DNA from: Lates calcarifer | Taxonomy: Eukaryota; Chordata; Actinopteri; Centropomidae | DNA: 64,000 nucleotides | NCBI RefSeq assembly: GCF_001640805.2 | Contig: NC_066835.1 | Coordinates: 8,364,227-8,428,226 of the forward strand | Reading direction: 5' to 3' | Part shown: positions 24,936 to 38,494 of the stretch, in pieces | Position numbering within the stretch: position 1 is the stretch's first letter | Layout: each line of letters begins with the position of its first letter | Notes under the pieces: model-generated | Told to the model about the DNA's origin: nothing | Seen by the model: only the letters and a program-made list of their open reading frames with translations | The model's database searches: none | Made by a program: the position numbers and the translations under genes

Positions 24936-26489
24936 GGCGATGGGCTAATCTGATTCGAGATCAGAGGACTGGGGGTCCTGTGTGGTTTGTGAGTGAGTAT
25001 TCCCTCGCCCCTCTGCTGACCCGAGATGTACACATCAAACATATTCGTTTGTAACACAGCTGATTGCTACCCGTCATTGCTGTGTGATTTGGGAGCAGAA
25101 GCGCACTGCGAAGTTTTTTATGTGTTTATGACAATGCAGCAAGTTTATAGGAATTCAAATTGGGAGAAATTCCTGCTAGGTAAGTGTATGCATCGTGTGT
25201 GAGTGCATTCATGCATCCAAACACACACACGAGATGGCCTCAAAAGAGAAACTGAGAGGGTGTGAGATGGCAGGAGAGATCATAAGTAAACAGTAATGTA
25301 ATACAGCACTAATTTGAATCACATTTTCTTGCCCAGAGCCGCTGAATTCCTAATTGTGCATGAAGCTGTCCAGAAGTCATGGTGAATTATAATATCCCGG
25401 ACAGAAAGAGAAAAGTGACTCTGCAGCATTTTGATTTGGTCTGACGAGGGACTTTGAGAGGAGGAGAGGGGAGGGAGGAGATGTGTTTGTGTTGGAGAGA
25501 AAAATCCCTCCTGCCCTCTTTTTCTTTCTTGCTCTCACTGTCTTTTGTTCCTGATCTCGGTCTACCCGGTGGCTTGACAGGCAGATGGAAGCGATTATAC
25601 CGTAATAATAAACCATGGGAGGAAACCATGGGAGAGACGGAGAGATGACAGAGGAGGAGAAGGGAGGAGGAGAAGGGGAGATCTTCGGAGCGCTCACGGG
25701 CCAGCACACGTGTCGATCAGGCCCACGGATCAGCGCCTGTGCTCATTTCCATCACCTTGACGGCTCAGACCTACATCGCACCACCGGGAAAGGGATCAGG
25801 AATATGGCTTCTTTACCCAAGATATGTAATTCCTTTCCCAGAGATGTGACATCTTTGATCACAGCTTGATTAGACTTGATTCACTATGCAGATGTTTCAC
25901 ACTTCGAAGCCTGATATTGAAAGATGAACTCATTAAAACAACAAAATCATTTCTTATTCTTCCATCCTCTCATTCTCCATGGCAGGTATTGTATTTTTTT
26001 TTTTTTTTTATTTTTTTTTTCAGTTTTGTGCTGCGGTCAGGCTCTGACAGTAGCCTTGTCTCTCGCTCTGTCTCCCCTCAGTCACAGTGTGTTTAACATC
26101 TGCCCCACAGGCCTGTACCTCTCACAGCCTTTCAGCACCCATTGCAGCTTGCAAGACGTTGCAGCGCTGCCCTGCAGTCGCCCCAACAACAGCCCTCATC
26201 AGCTGCACCTCTGGTGCTGTTCTGGTTCAGCATCACATCACCATCAAACATGGACTGGTGCTTGTTTAATACAATGAGTAAGCCATCACAGAGAAGGCAT
26301 CGGACTGAGTAAATGTCAGGACAGATCTGGAAAAGACATGAAGCACCTGCATGTGAAAAAAAAAGAATGAATAATGTTGGCATCAAATGGTGAAAAAGTC
26401 TTTGTTGTAAATAGAGAGAAGTGACTGGAGCTTGGTGGGGGGACAGAGGTTGATGGGTTAATGTATAGAGTGTGCTTACGCATGAATGT

Positions 26490-26525
<36 letters not shown>

Positions 26526-26754
26526 CAGGGGCAGCTGGTCTACGGGTGAGGGAGTGAGCCGTCACCCAGAGGCAAGCCCCCTCCACCCCCCTGCAGCACC
26601 ACCACACCCTCCCCCTCACCTTTAACCTCTCACCCTTCACCCTAACAGCAGCATAATACGTCTGTTGAGGGATCAGGGTAGGCAAGGTTGCTTTCTGCTC
26701 ACATCAGCATCCTCTCCGTCCTCCAAATTGCCTTTGAAAACACTAAGTACCACC

Positions 26755-26778
26755 GGGGGGGGTGCGGGGGGGGGGGGG
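26755..26778 (+). repeat. Poly-G tract
   Basis: Two G runs (8 and 13) separated by TGC. Prone to quadruplex formation or sequencing error. Confidence 0.85.
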
Positions 26779-28199
26779 CAACTGATATACCCTGTTTTGT
26801 TCTGTTTTCCATGGTTGCAGCATATGCTTGGCCGACACACCTACACTAACTACATGAATTGTGGAATCTGTTGTGTAATCCTACTGAGACCCTGAAGGTG
26901 TGGTCACAGTGAACAGAGAGCCAATGTTAGAGGTGGTGCAGATTGGAGATTGTCAATGGAAAAACACAAGCAAACAGCCTCAGACTGACTCACTCACTCA
27001 TTTTTACATACGAAGAGCGATAGAAGGTACAAATATTGACACAATTCCCTCAATTCCGACTTTGGAAAAGTGTGGTGGTAGAGGGGTTCAGATGCTGTTC
27101 GATGATCTGACAAGCACTTGAAACACAATGACCCCTCACTGGTAGACAAAAAGGAGATTTTATTCAGTGGTATAAGAATTGGAAGGGTCTTTGATAGTCA
27201 GAAATGAACACACTGGTTTGTGGAAATGTAGTGGAACCAAATGTGTCACCACTGACAATCATATAAACCGACATTCGTGCTCTTACCCTGTCCTGATCTG
27301 CTTTGTCTCCTAGGTCTGGGGAGTCACTGCAGTCATCACAGTAAAACAACCATGATTTCACCCAATATTCCTGTCATGTTTCAACAGGCTGTTTATTAAA
27401 AACCCGCAGCCGGCCAGCAACCGCACTGCACACTCTCAGCCACGGCGCCCAGAAACACTCTTTCACATCACAAACGTCGCCTCCAATCTCCATCTTTTCC
27501 CCTCTTTTCATGCTACAGCTCTTATTTTCCTTCTGCTGTCCCAGCGGTGGTTTCCTAAGTATGACATCATCACTCAGCGCCTGAGTGAGGGCTCGGTGAC
27601 CCACGGTGCACTTCAGATGCAGATGAGTTTGACATGTTTAAAAAAAAAGGAAAGAAAGAACATTCCTAAGAAAATTTTATGCAGGGGTGTTGAGTCATGG
27701 ACTGTAACCGGTGTATATTTCTGTCACATCCATCAACAAGATGTCAATCACTGAGGTCAAAACAAAGACACTGAAGACCACACCTCCCATTCAGGACAGG
27801 ATTCTACAGTAACTGGATTTGGGACCGACTAAGGATGGGAATGGCAGCTTTCCTTTTCCTTTGATGAATACATGTCTGATTGGCCACAGCAGAGACTGGC
27901 TGCCTGGTATCAGACAGGCACTTCCTGGAACAGGGTTTCCTTCCGGCTACGATAGGGGCCTCAACTCTGATTAAAGAGCAGGAGGAACAAGGGACACCTG
28001 AAAGAAACAGCAGCTAATCAGACAGGAGACATACACACTAACACACACAAGCAAGTTCACACAGAAGAAAAGTTAACATGTCCATACATGCTGACAACAG
28101 TGGGAAAGAAACATGTCATCAGGAGAAACATACATCACACAAGCGTACAGCCTTTAATCAAGATGGGTACTGCTCTTGCCAAATGTTTGTCAAATAATG

Positions 28200-28230
<31 letters not shown>

Positions 28231-29303
28231 TGTGAGTGGCTGTTCAGCTGAACTTGATTTCCCAATGCCTGCTGCTCCGGATACCACAAAAACACCCTGC
28301 TGCCTCCATTGTCTGCCTCCCAAGGAATTCCCAACCTCTCCCATTGCTTGATTAGCAGCTCAACCGATCGCGTGATCCCCACTCAACTGTCAGAGTTTCC
28401 CCCATGTCGAGAAAAACACGTGTTGTTGTAACGACACAAGATCCGTATTACAAAACCTTGCAACAGCATGTCCTCCCAACTTCCCCCCACAGATGAGCAG
28501 AAGTACACGGGAAAAAGAATCAGGAATTCGAAGAGCGTTTTCATGTGTTTTCATCTGCACAGTTGCAGCGATGCATGAGCGGGCATACACCCACCCTCGC
28601 ATACATGCCCTCATGTGGGCACAGACACTACCTCAGTTTATGAAGCTGCTGTGTATTGATTACATAGCAACTGCGTGTCTATTTTGTGCGTCCCGGCAGG
28701 ATACCACTGGATTAAGGCGATGGAAAAATTCAGCTTTGGATCATGTCTGTGCTGTGCTCTGCAATTTCCCCATTCCGAAGGCTTTTCTTCGTCTTCTATA
28801 ATTGCGATTTACACCTCTTCCTTTCAACTCTCAACCGCTCCATCCCGCCAACCATCTGGTGCCCCTTCCCTACTGAGCTGAGTTTGCTACTAACAACCCA
28901 CAGCTGGGCTTACACACACTTAGACACACATCCATTTGTTCTAAAGTTAGTAGAATTGGCCAGCAGCAAGTGATCCCCAAGTCCATTTCTTAAATGCTTA
29001 GCTTAGGAGACAGCATGGCCTGAGGGTTAGGGTGGCACTGGGTAATGTTGTCCCTGAGTTACTTAGGGCTTGTCGGGAGGCTGATCGCTGGCAGATGCTG
29101 TTTGTGTAATGGCAGAGGGTCAAAGTGGGGTAAAGCGGGGGTGACAGGAGAGCTGCAGATCTGCAGAAAATAGAACAGATGCTGTTGTAGCAGAGGACGA
29201 ATGGAGAACATAGAGCAGGTCTCTTCAGTCGTGAGCTGAGATCCGAACCCTGGTTCCTTCTCCTGTCAGGACCTGGGGCCTGGACACTGTCAGCCACCGG
29301 AGG

Positions 29304-29335
<32 letters not shown>

Positions 29336-29976
29336 CACAGACTGTTTTAGCTGACTGAGTCCTTGTTGGAGCCCTTTCACACCTCTTAGAGTCGTTTCTC
29401 CAGATCCAAATCTAACATGTCATGAGGCCAGAGGATTAATTGTTAATCTTAACAGCCGTCATTATCTGGGATGGTTCTAAATTCTTTCATTCTCGCCTTG
29501 CCAGCACATGTGGCCCGTCGGTTTGACTGCTGAGGAGATCCAGAACACTTTCTTCCTCCCCTAACTTCACCCCTTTTCTTTCACTCTCATTTTTTTCCCC
29601 TTTCTTTTTGTCTCTCTTTAGGACTCTGTCTCCCTCCTCTTGCTTCCTGGAGCTAATTTTCAGAATGATTTCATGGCCGCAGAATGTCCTAATTGCGGAG
29701 AGCTGGTCTCCTTCGCTGCGGGGGCTACTTTTTAGGCCTGGTATTTCAGTATATGTGTGTGTGTGTCTCCACGTGTGTGTGTGTCTGCAAAAAAAAGGAG
29801 GGAAACTAGGTCTTGGGGTGGGTCAGGGAGTTTTAAGGCAGGGGTACCTGTCATTTTGATGGACGTCTGAGGGACCTGACTGCCCTTGCGCCCCTGACCT
29901 CCTTCTCCAGCCCTCCACCGCTCCAACATCTCACTCTGTCAGACAGTTAAACCCAGGTGGGGGGACAAGATGTGTA

Positions 29977-29978
<2 letters not shown>

Positions 29979-30013
<35 letters not shown>
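29979..30013. repeat. (TG)n microsatellite
   Basis: About 17 uninterrupted TG units. Confidence 0.95.
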
Positions 30014-30016
<3 letters not shown>

Positions 30017-30892
30017 TGCCAAAAAACAGGGGCTCCTTCTCAGAGAGACCCCAAAAAAGGACAAAATAACACACTTAAACTCTGCTCATAATGTCTCGGC
30101 CTTAAAGGAACACAGGCCTCTTTGCATGTTTTGCACAATATCCTGAATTCCTCCTTGATAAAATCAAATAAGTAGAATTCCCACTATCATCTTCTGTTTG
30201 TAATTATGTCATCTGGAGGCAAGTCTATTTATTCAGTTCACTTTTTCCCATCGCTCCGTTTGAAGGTAATGAGTTTTGTCTCGTGGCTTATGCAACAGCG
30301 TACGTGTGTGCTCATACGCGTTTGTTCACGTGTGTGTTCTCTGTGTTACACGCCATTATTTACACACGCTCTTTCTAATTTCACACTTCACACACTTTCT
30401 GTCATCGATCTGGAAATAGAAAAATGAAAAAACAGGCAGCAGCGGGGTTGATGAAAGTGAAATTGAAAAATGAAAAGAAGTCGGGTCGCCGGAGGAAGGA
30501 GGGAGCGCTGTCGATGGTTTAGCTCTCGGACGCATGATGGAAACCAATCACCGTGGAAACAGCACGAATCAGCAGACCACATCGTAAACCCTCACAAACA
30601 CACACACACACACACACACACACTTACATAGAGTATGTACGCACACGAGGGTAACCTCAGTATTGCTTTTTGCCTGAGATCTGTACTGTTAAATGAACAT
30701 GATGGGCTTCCCCAGCTGCTCAGAGGTTCCATTAAACACACACAGTCAATCTGACACACAAGTGCACACAAACATGAAATCAGCTACACCGCATCAGCCA
30801 CTCTACGCTACATAGGCCTTGCATGTATCTCCCCTTGTGCTATTCTTTGGCTGCCTTTTCTCTTTCTCAACCTCAAATCTGCTTGAATTATT

Positions 30893-30897
<5 letters not shown>

Positions 30898-30937
<40 letters not shown>
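30898..30937. repeat. (TA)n followed by T-tract
   Basis: About 12 TA units running directly into about 15 T residues. Confidence 0.95.
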
Positions 30938-31306
30938 GCCTTTCCCCCTCCTCCTTCTTACCCAACATTTCCCCCGTCAGATGGTTGTGGCAGGGACTAG
31001 CGGCCTAACGGTGGGGATCCTTGCGGTGAAGGGAGAGGGTGTAGGTGGGGAGGGGTGGGGGCTGTCCATGTCTGTGCCTGACAGGAGCAGGGCTGCCTTT
31101 ACACTGTCCAAACGGGCCGAGCCGTCACTCCTGATTAGCCCTCGTGCTGCACAGAGCCAGGGAGTCGGGGGTCTCTGGAAGCCATTACTCAGTCAGTGAG
31201 TGAGTACCCTGTTCCCTCCTCTCACCCTTCCACCACCACCACCACCACCACTACCACACCACCCACCCCTCTGGTTCAACTTAATCACTCACAGCTGAGG
31301 AGACCT

Positions 31307-31325
31307 GGGGGGGGGGGGGGGGGGG
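31307..31325 (+). repeat. Poly-G tract (19 G)
   Basis: Uninterrupted G homopolymer, followed at once by further G runs (GGGGGTGG). Confidence 0.9.
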
Positions 31326-32671
31326 CAAGGGGGTGGAGTCATGGCTCAATCAGCAACAAGTGCGATTGATTCCTTTTTGAGTGCATGACTTTTCATTCCT
31401 ATTGGTAAGAGAACACACTCACTCACACACGCATGCACACACACACATACACACGCAGAGACACTTCACAACAGGAGAATTTCCCCCCAGTGGTGAGCTG
31501 CCATGTTCTGTAAGAAGAAAGTCTGCCTCACAGGAGCAGGAAATGAAGGAGCAGACACATATACAGGCTGCCTTGTGTCACTGTGGGTACTCAGCATACA
31601 CACACAGACAGACACACACACACACTCACAGTGGCCTACGTCCACCCTCAGCTGGAGCTTGTTAAAATCGAGACTGCTGGGCCAGCTTGTCTTTGTCAGA
31701 AGTCTGATGTCACATACGAGCTGATGGCTGGGACATTTTCATATGTGTGTGTGTGTGCGTGTGTGAGTGTGCGTGCAGACTGGCAGCGAGGCCAAAGGAC
31801 ACTGAGCGATGGTGACACGCCAACCCAAGGCCCCCGTGTTTTCCCACAATCCCTCTCTTCCGTTAGCAGCTACCCATGATGGCTGCTGGGTGGGCAGTGA
31901 GTCAGAGAGAGAAACCTTAGCCCTCATCAAACATGCATTAATCAGCCGCACGGACACAAACAAATTCACAGTTAATACGGATCAACCCAAAGAGCTGAGG
32001 CCCAAGAGTTGTCCAGCAAGCCAAAATTAGGGAAGGTTGGTTATTTTAACTGAAGTTTGACTTTAAAACGTTGCTTGTGAAGCAGTCATTTTAACCCTAA
32101 ACCTAACCAAACGATAATGATTTCCTGTTGATCGTGGCGTGAGGCGAGTAAACACTTACGTGTGTCACGATGGTCTTTTGTCCTGCAATTTGGAAGAGTT
32201 GTTGGGTAAAAGGCATTAAAAGGTGGATTAGGCCTCATGTCTGCTTTGATTCAGGGACACCCCACAGGACCGGGGGGTTGGGGGGGGACGTGGCTCAGGA
32301 GCCGAAAAACGAAGACCCGTCTAATGATGGATCGCATTTCCCTCTCTCCTCCACCTCTCATCTTCAGCTCTCTGCTGTCCCTTTCCTTTCATCTTTAAAG
32401 TGCTGAGCCCAGGTGCAGAGAAAAAGATGCGTTTAACTGTGTGTGTGTGTCTGTGTGTGTGTGTGAGAGAGACACCCATGGAGAGGCAGAGAGGTGAATG
32501 AAAACATTCCTCACCTGTCGGCAGAGGAGCATGGTTCAGCTGACAGCTTATAAAGTGTGACCGCGGATCAGTTTGTTGCTCTTCGGGGTAATGGTTCAGC
32601 AGTCAAAGAACCGCGAGCCATAAACCTCAGAAAGAAAGGCTCTCGGGGAAGGCGGTAGATTGAAGGAGGAC

Positions 32672-32685
32672 GGGGGGGGGGGGGG
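32672..32685 (+). repeat. Poly-G tract (14 G)
   Basis: Uninterrupted G homopolymer. Confidence 0.9.
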
Positions 32686-32942
32686 TAGTGGTTGCACAGA
32701 TAGAAGAGCAGATAAAGGATGATTGTTTATCTTCCAGGTCCAATTATTGAAAAACCCATGGCTGCATCAACCAGTTTTATGTGTTACACTTCATTATTTT
32801 TAGTACCTGGCCATGTCGGAATCCATTTAGTTTCAAAATCCATCTGCAATATCCTTGAGAAATCACCATGAAAACACACGTTATTCATTATTGTGAACAT
32901 GACAGCAAAGCAAATGTTTAACCCCTGAGTCAGTAAGTGTTC

Positions 32943-32965
32943 TTTTTTTTTTTTTTTTTTTTTTT
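32943..32965. repeat. Poly-T tract
   Basis: About 23 consecutive T residues. I see no recognisable retroposon body attached. Confidence 0.9.
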
Positions 32966-34602
32966 ACAGCGTAATAATGAAGTTTTGTTGACTGGAAGCA
33001 GCGTGTTTCATGGGAATAGATTTTCAAATCAATGTGTGTTTTTACACTTGAACCACAATAATAGGAGTCTGTTGTATTTGCTGCCTCCACAGCTACATTT
33101 GACGTGATACGTGCTTTCGTAGAAGCCCAGAAAATCAACTTAAAGGTTATATATTGTTACAAATTGAAAATAATAAAACTCCCCTCCTCTCGCCCCCCTC
33201 TGGGGGTTACGGGGCAGACAGGGTCCCTGGCTGCCATGTGACTCTCTGGCCAATTAGTGCAGAATTTGAGCATTGTAACGAGCCTGGGGGGAATAAAGAG
33301 AGTTTGATTACAACACCTAAACCTTCCTGTCGCCCCCAGCCAGCACCCCCAAATGTCTCACTGACAGCCAAGTCACAGCTGGGGACACCGGCGTAAAATA
33401 CAGCAGCACACACAGCCCTCTCTGTTCGGTGCAATTTGTGAATGAGCAGTCAGTGATGTAAAAGTGCTGCAGTTTTTCTCATTTTTTTCCCCCCAAGCAT
33501 TGTTTGCATTTATTACAGTGCTCCGACGAAAAAGTTAAATTTATCTTTCAGAACAAGAGCGTTTTTGAGTGAGTTACAGACAGAAAGTGGACGGGAGAGA
33601 AATATACAGAGCATAAGTGCTTGGTTTTTCCTACGTGCCTGTTCGTGCTCAGGCCTTCATTTGGAATGCATGGCATAAAAACCATAATAAACGGTGGGAT
33701 TGAATCATTCAACAGCACTGATTTGCTTGGCCAAACGCGGGCTTGGAGTTTATTTGTCTCTGTTGTAGTGAATCAGAGCCTGGGAGAGGGCTGGATTCAG
33801 TCATCCCTGTTAGAAACAGAATTCAAACAAACGCAGAGCTCCCACAATTTGGAGATCTTTGTAAACAACACTGTAAAAATTGAGTGGATTGGCACCCCAT
33901 CTGTGTGGGCTACATGATTTTTTTATATACCGACATGACATGTTTCATGAGGTCTGGATGTGATTCAGTAAAACTCCTTGATCAGACCACAGAAAGAAGA
34001 TGGAAAACAATAAACTTTTTTGTCATGTGTAGTTTTGGACATCAAGGCTAAAAGTAGGGCGTCCTGGCCTCTCAAAGTTTATCCACTTATAGCTCACACA
34101 CACCACGTGGATTTGTCCCCTGGACGTGGCCCAAACTCCTGCAAAATCCAGGAAAAGATCCATCGGATCATCGGGGGAACGCTGTGCCCTCGAAACGACT
34201 CGACCCAGCCACCTCAGATGTCATCGTGTTCCACTATAATCCCGACGCGATACCGGCACCAAAGGATTCTGTTGATGCCAATATTATCCTCAGTGTCAGC
34301 TCGGATCTGGCGTCAGCCCTCTCCTAATACACAGTGACAGGAGCCCCACTGTGAGGACCCCACTCTGTCTTCTGATCGGGCAGCCAGATGGACAGCTCAG
34401 CAGCAGGAGGGGAGCCTGATATCAGTGTCAGCAATCAGATTTCACTCTCTGAGAGCTTGTTTGTGTGTTTGTCCATGTGTATGTGTGTGTGTGGGAGAGA
34501 GAGAGAGAGAGAGTGCACAGCGCCAAGTGATTGTTGGGAGCATATGTGCTGACGGCGGCCAGAGTGTGTGTTGAAATGAAGATTAATGAATAAGAGGCCT
34601 GA

Positions 34603-34603
<1 letters not shown>

Positions 34604-34639
<36 letters not shown>
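34604..34639. repeat. (TG)n microsatellite
   Basis: About 18 uninterrupted TG units. Confidence 0.95.
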
Positions 34640-34640
<1 letters not shown>

Positions 34641-36440
34641 ACCAGACTGAAGGGTCAGTGGACGTGTGTCACAGAGTGTACAAACTTGAGCTTGTGTATA
34701 CCTATTGTGTATGTGCTGGTTTGTAAGTGTGTGTGTGTGTGTGCCAGGTTATACTGTATCTTTTAAGTTTTCACCACCCCTTGTCCCACAGCTGTGAGGT
34801 GCAGAGTGACATGAGAGAAACTCACAAAGCTTCACCATAACCGCACGACTCAACAAGTCCAGAGCATCTACTTTCCTCCTGGGTGTGGTGTGTGTGTGTG
34901 TGTGTGTGTCTTTGTCTGTTTTGTCTGTGAAAAGAAAAAGAAGAAAAAAAGGAGGAGATGATTATTTTCATGTGTACATTTGTAACAATTTCGACATCAA
35001 GCTCGCTGACTGACAAGCGAAGAGTCCTGGTTGCTGCACCACATCTATCAACAAGCGCTGAGAAGAAATATGTTTTTTGTGTCCTCAGATTGAAAACGAT
35101 AGTTGTAGCTGCAACTGTGATTTACACCTTGCAAAGAATGAATCAGTCCCTGCATCAAAAAGAAAATTACAGCTAAGCTGGTTTTAATATCATTGGCAGA
35201 TGTCGCTCTAAACAAACAGTAACTCAGATTAGTGCTGAACAAACCCTGGAAGGAGCAAAAGAGCATAAACTGTAAGTGCGCAGTAAAACTTTATCTCCCC
35301 CACAAATGCATTGTTGTTACAGAAGTGGGGTTTGTAACATTTTATTTGGAACAATAAAAAATAAAAGCATGATGTTTTTGGAAATGACACAAGACTTAAA
35401 ACATTTTCGTGACCTCTGACCTTTGAACTACAAATGTTGCTGCTGTTCGCATTTCTAATGGAGATCTGGACAACAGACTATGTAATTTACTGTTGCTACT
35501 GTATTTTACTGCACATTCACCACATCAGTGATTCATTGTGACAGTTTTTAGATGCATGCACCACAACTAACAATCACTTACCCAAAGTTCTCATACATTC
35601 GTATTTAACTGTCATAACAGCACACTGCAAAATGACTCAATGGCTAAACTGGCTTTTATAAGGATTTTCAAAGTGATAAGTTCATACTTTTGTGTGGATA
35701 CAGCAACTGAAACACTGAAACTAATCTGGTTTATAAAGACAATTCATCACTGTGAATAAGGCATTGATGATACCGTTTTGCAAATTTGCCTCAGAGCACT
35801 AAATATCAGGCTATAAATGTTTATATTTTGAATGAGGCTCCAGTGACTGTTTCCCATTAAAGCAGACCGATTATAACACTGGAGCCACAACAGGAAGGAC
35901 GTCTTACTTTCACTTTGTTTAAAGAGGAAAGGGGAAAACACAGTGGTTTGGCTTCAGAATTAATGTGGCTTAATCGAAATGAATTTTGATTTAATTAAAA
36001 AATGTGCGCTAAACACAGACTAAATATTCTGTTCACCATATAATTATCATCATATTTCATATTCATGTTTCATAGATTTTAGTATTTTTATTGACATATT
36101 TTGACACTCCAACAGCTGCCTCATAGTCTTTTTGCAGGTCACTGTCCAATATAATCGCCTGTGGCACCCAATAGTTACCATACCCTACTGTGAACCCTAA
36201 TATCTGTAATCTAGTCTGATGATGATCAAATCTCACAAATGTGTACCTCCTCATGAACAGGTGGTATTCATCGGCCTGAAAGTTTGTGCACTCAAGGGAG
36301 TTTGGTGAATCTGACACTCGTAGAGACATGCTTCACAGAAGAATACATACATTCTCGCATGAGGCGCATTATGTTTTTATTCCACACGTTTCTTATCCTT
36401 GTCAAAATCTAGCACTTGCATTACCCACAATGCAACTCAA

Positions 36441-36706
36441 ATGGTAAATGGACTGTACTTATATAGCTTTTCGACCACTCAAAGCGCTTCACACTACAGA
36501 TCACATTCACCCACATTCATACAGCAGAGTGCTTTTTTTTTTTAACACATGCACACACATTCACACACAGATGACACATCGGAGGCAATTTGGGGTTCAG
36601 TATCTTGCCCAAGGATACTTCGGCACGCGGACTGGAGGAGCCGGGAATCGAACCACGACTTCTGATTGGTGGGCGACTGCTCTACCTCCTGAGCCACAGC
36701 CGCCCC
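36441..36706 (-). mobile_element. tRNA-derived teleost SINE
   Basis: On the minus strand it starts GGGGCGGCTGTGGCTCAGG, with a tRNA-like A box (TGGCTCAGGAGG) and a perfect B box GGTTCGATTCC (plus-strand 36644-36654). Its body ends with AAAGCGCTTTGAGTGG-like and ATATAAGTACAGTCCATTTACCAT-like words. This matches a very common fish SINE from general knowledge. It carries an internal T-tract (36533-36543) and CA-rich stretch. It is a retroposed copy, not a functional tRNA: there is no cloverleaf beyond the promoter boxes. Confidence 0.8.
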
Positions 36707-37546
36707 GCTGACAGTTCAATCTGGGATCTGCTGTGTTATGCTAATAGTGGTGAATGTAGCCAAAAGCAAAGATGAGGAGTGGGCTACAGAGGTCAGGTAA
36801 GTTCACTTCTTTCTAACTCCACACCCCCAGAGAGAGGTTTTCATCCCCAAGTGACATCGCTAGAGGAAATTTATCAAACTCCCTCTGGAGCCACAAAGCT
36901 TATACTAACTTCTATCACCATATAGTTTACGATAGTACTCCACAAGACCTATTAACAGATTCTGATGTGTGAAATCAGTGGAACTATAAATCAAATTTAA
37001 GGATTAAGCTCTCTGTCAATCCCAACTGAGATAAGGTAACGCTGAAAGAAAAGCATCATGAGGGTCCACAAAAATGTCTTTATTTTGAAAAGCAATTAAG
37101 GGGGAGGAGAACTTGCACTGGGGGATGTAAAAAAATTACATTTCTAGTCATAGTGGAGTTGTCCTTTAATTATATTTACAAGGAAAGTTTTTGTGGATAT
37201 GAAATTTAAACGATTGTAAGTGTTGACAGTTACAAGCCAGAAATGAAGTACTGCTTGTCATCTTTATGTGATGTGACTGTTGTGCGCTGGATCCACAATA
37301 AATATGCGCTACAACTGATTAATATTACAGCTTCTACAAGACAGTTTGTCTCCGATGACACGAGACAGTAAACCAAGACAACAGCAAAAACAAATGGGCA
37401 ACACCAGGGACATAAATAGCGAGACATCAACACTCGCAGCAAGACACTGACAGAGGCCCTTTGAGGGTTGGAGCCATGCAACATAATTATGAAGTACAGA
37501 TGTATTAGTCAAATTTCCCCGCCTGTCCCCTCCCCAATGTGTTGAG

Positions 37547-37549
<3 letters not shown>

Positions 37550-37589
<40 letters not shown>
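37550..37589. repeat. (GT)n-GCGCGCAC tract
   Basis: About 17 GT units passing into alternating GC/AC, an alternating purine-pyrimidine run with Z-DNA potential. Confidence 0.9.
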
Positions 37590-38448
37590 CGCCTCTGAAA
37601 GCTCTGTGTTTGCTCTCTCGTCAGCCACAGCATTGATAGATGTGACAGGTCGAAGCAGGGAGAGAGGGAATCTACCCTTTTCAGTGTCAGATGGCTCTAT
37701 TGAGAGGGAGTGAGGGAATGCCAGTCCTCACCCCCAACCCCCACCCCACCGTCCCACCCTGACTTTCTGTCTGTCCAGTCGAGCGGAAGAAATCGGAAGT
37801 CCACTCTCAGAAAGACTGACTAGTTGGGATCCTGGTTCTCTTTTACTTTGGATGCTGTCAACACCTCAGGCCTCGGGTTGAGCTGTAAAACGTATAAAAA
37901 TAAATCTCTTTCACTGCAGTCAGTCAGATTTGGTGGTCACTGTTTTCACCACTCACTGGTTAAACACGATGTCTTCTTTCTGCTGCTGCCTGAGAGATAA
38001 TCTATCTGTTGCTTTCATCCCCTCCCCGCGTTTTTTTTGGGCAACTTTGTGTCTTTATTCATCTGTCTGCCCTTCCCTCTATCTGTCAATCCGTCCATTT
38101 ATCTGACAGCGTCTGTCATTCCTCTTGTCACTTAAAATCCTCCGTCCATTAGACCATCAATCTTTCAAGCTACACACTCATCTACTTTTTCTGCGCGTCC
38201 CTTACTCATTCATCTGTCCGTCCTGCCTTTTGTGCGCCGTGACGTTGTTGTGGCTGCCGCTGTGATCCCCACGTCTTTCTGCTGAGTTATGGTGACAGAT
38301 TTGAAGTAGGAAATGGCTCACGTGCATTGGTATGAGGCCAAACACACCTGTGTGCTTCACAACACACAAACACACAAAGGAGCGTGGTGTTTCCCATGAC
38401 CTTGTGTTCCTGTTTTTACTTTACATGCCAGGTGAGCTACAGCGACCT

Positions 38449-38451
<3 letters not shown>

Positions 38452-38492
<41 letters not shown>
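38452..38492. repeat. (CA)n microsatellite
   Basis: About 20 uninterrupted CA units. Confidence 0.95.

Positions 38493-38494
<2 letters not shown>

Larger units (their letters stand above)
24960..36430. other. Intergenic, gene-free, rich in simple repeats
   Basis: No supportable gene. It holds many GT/CA tracts (for example 26494-26522, 29979-30013, 30598-30622, 34604-34639, 34888-34910), a (TA)n-T(n) tract at 30898-30937, a T-tract at 32943-32965 and three long G runs. Patches without simple repeats and with balanced composition, such as 33200-33420 and 33640-33915, are candidate conserved non-coding elements, but this cannot be tested from one sequence. Confidence 0.55.

Noticed and set aside
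36640..36706. tRNA gene (minus strand) suggested by A and B boxes
   Set aside because: The tRNA-like head is continuous with the body of a common fish SINE and lacks a full cloverleaf.
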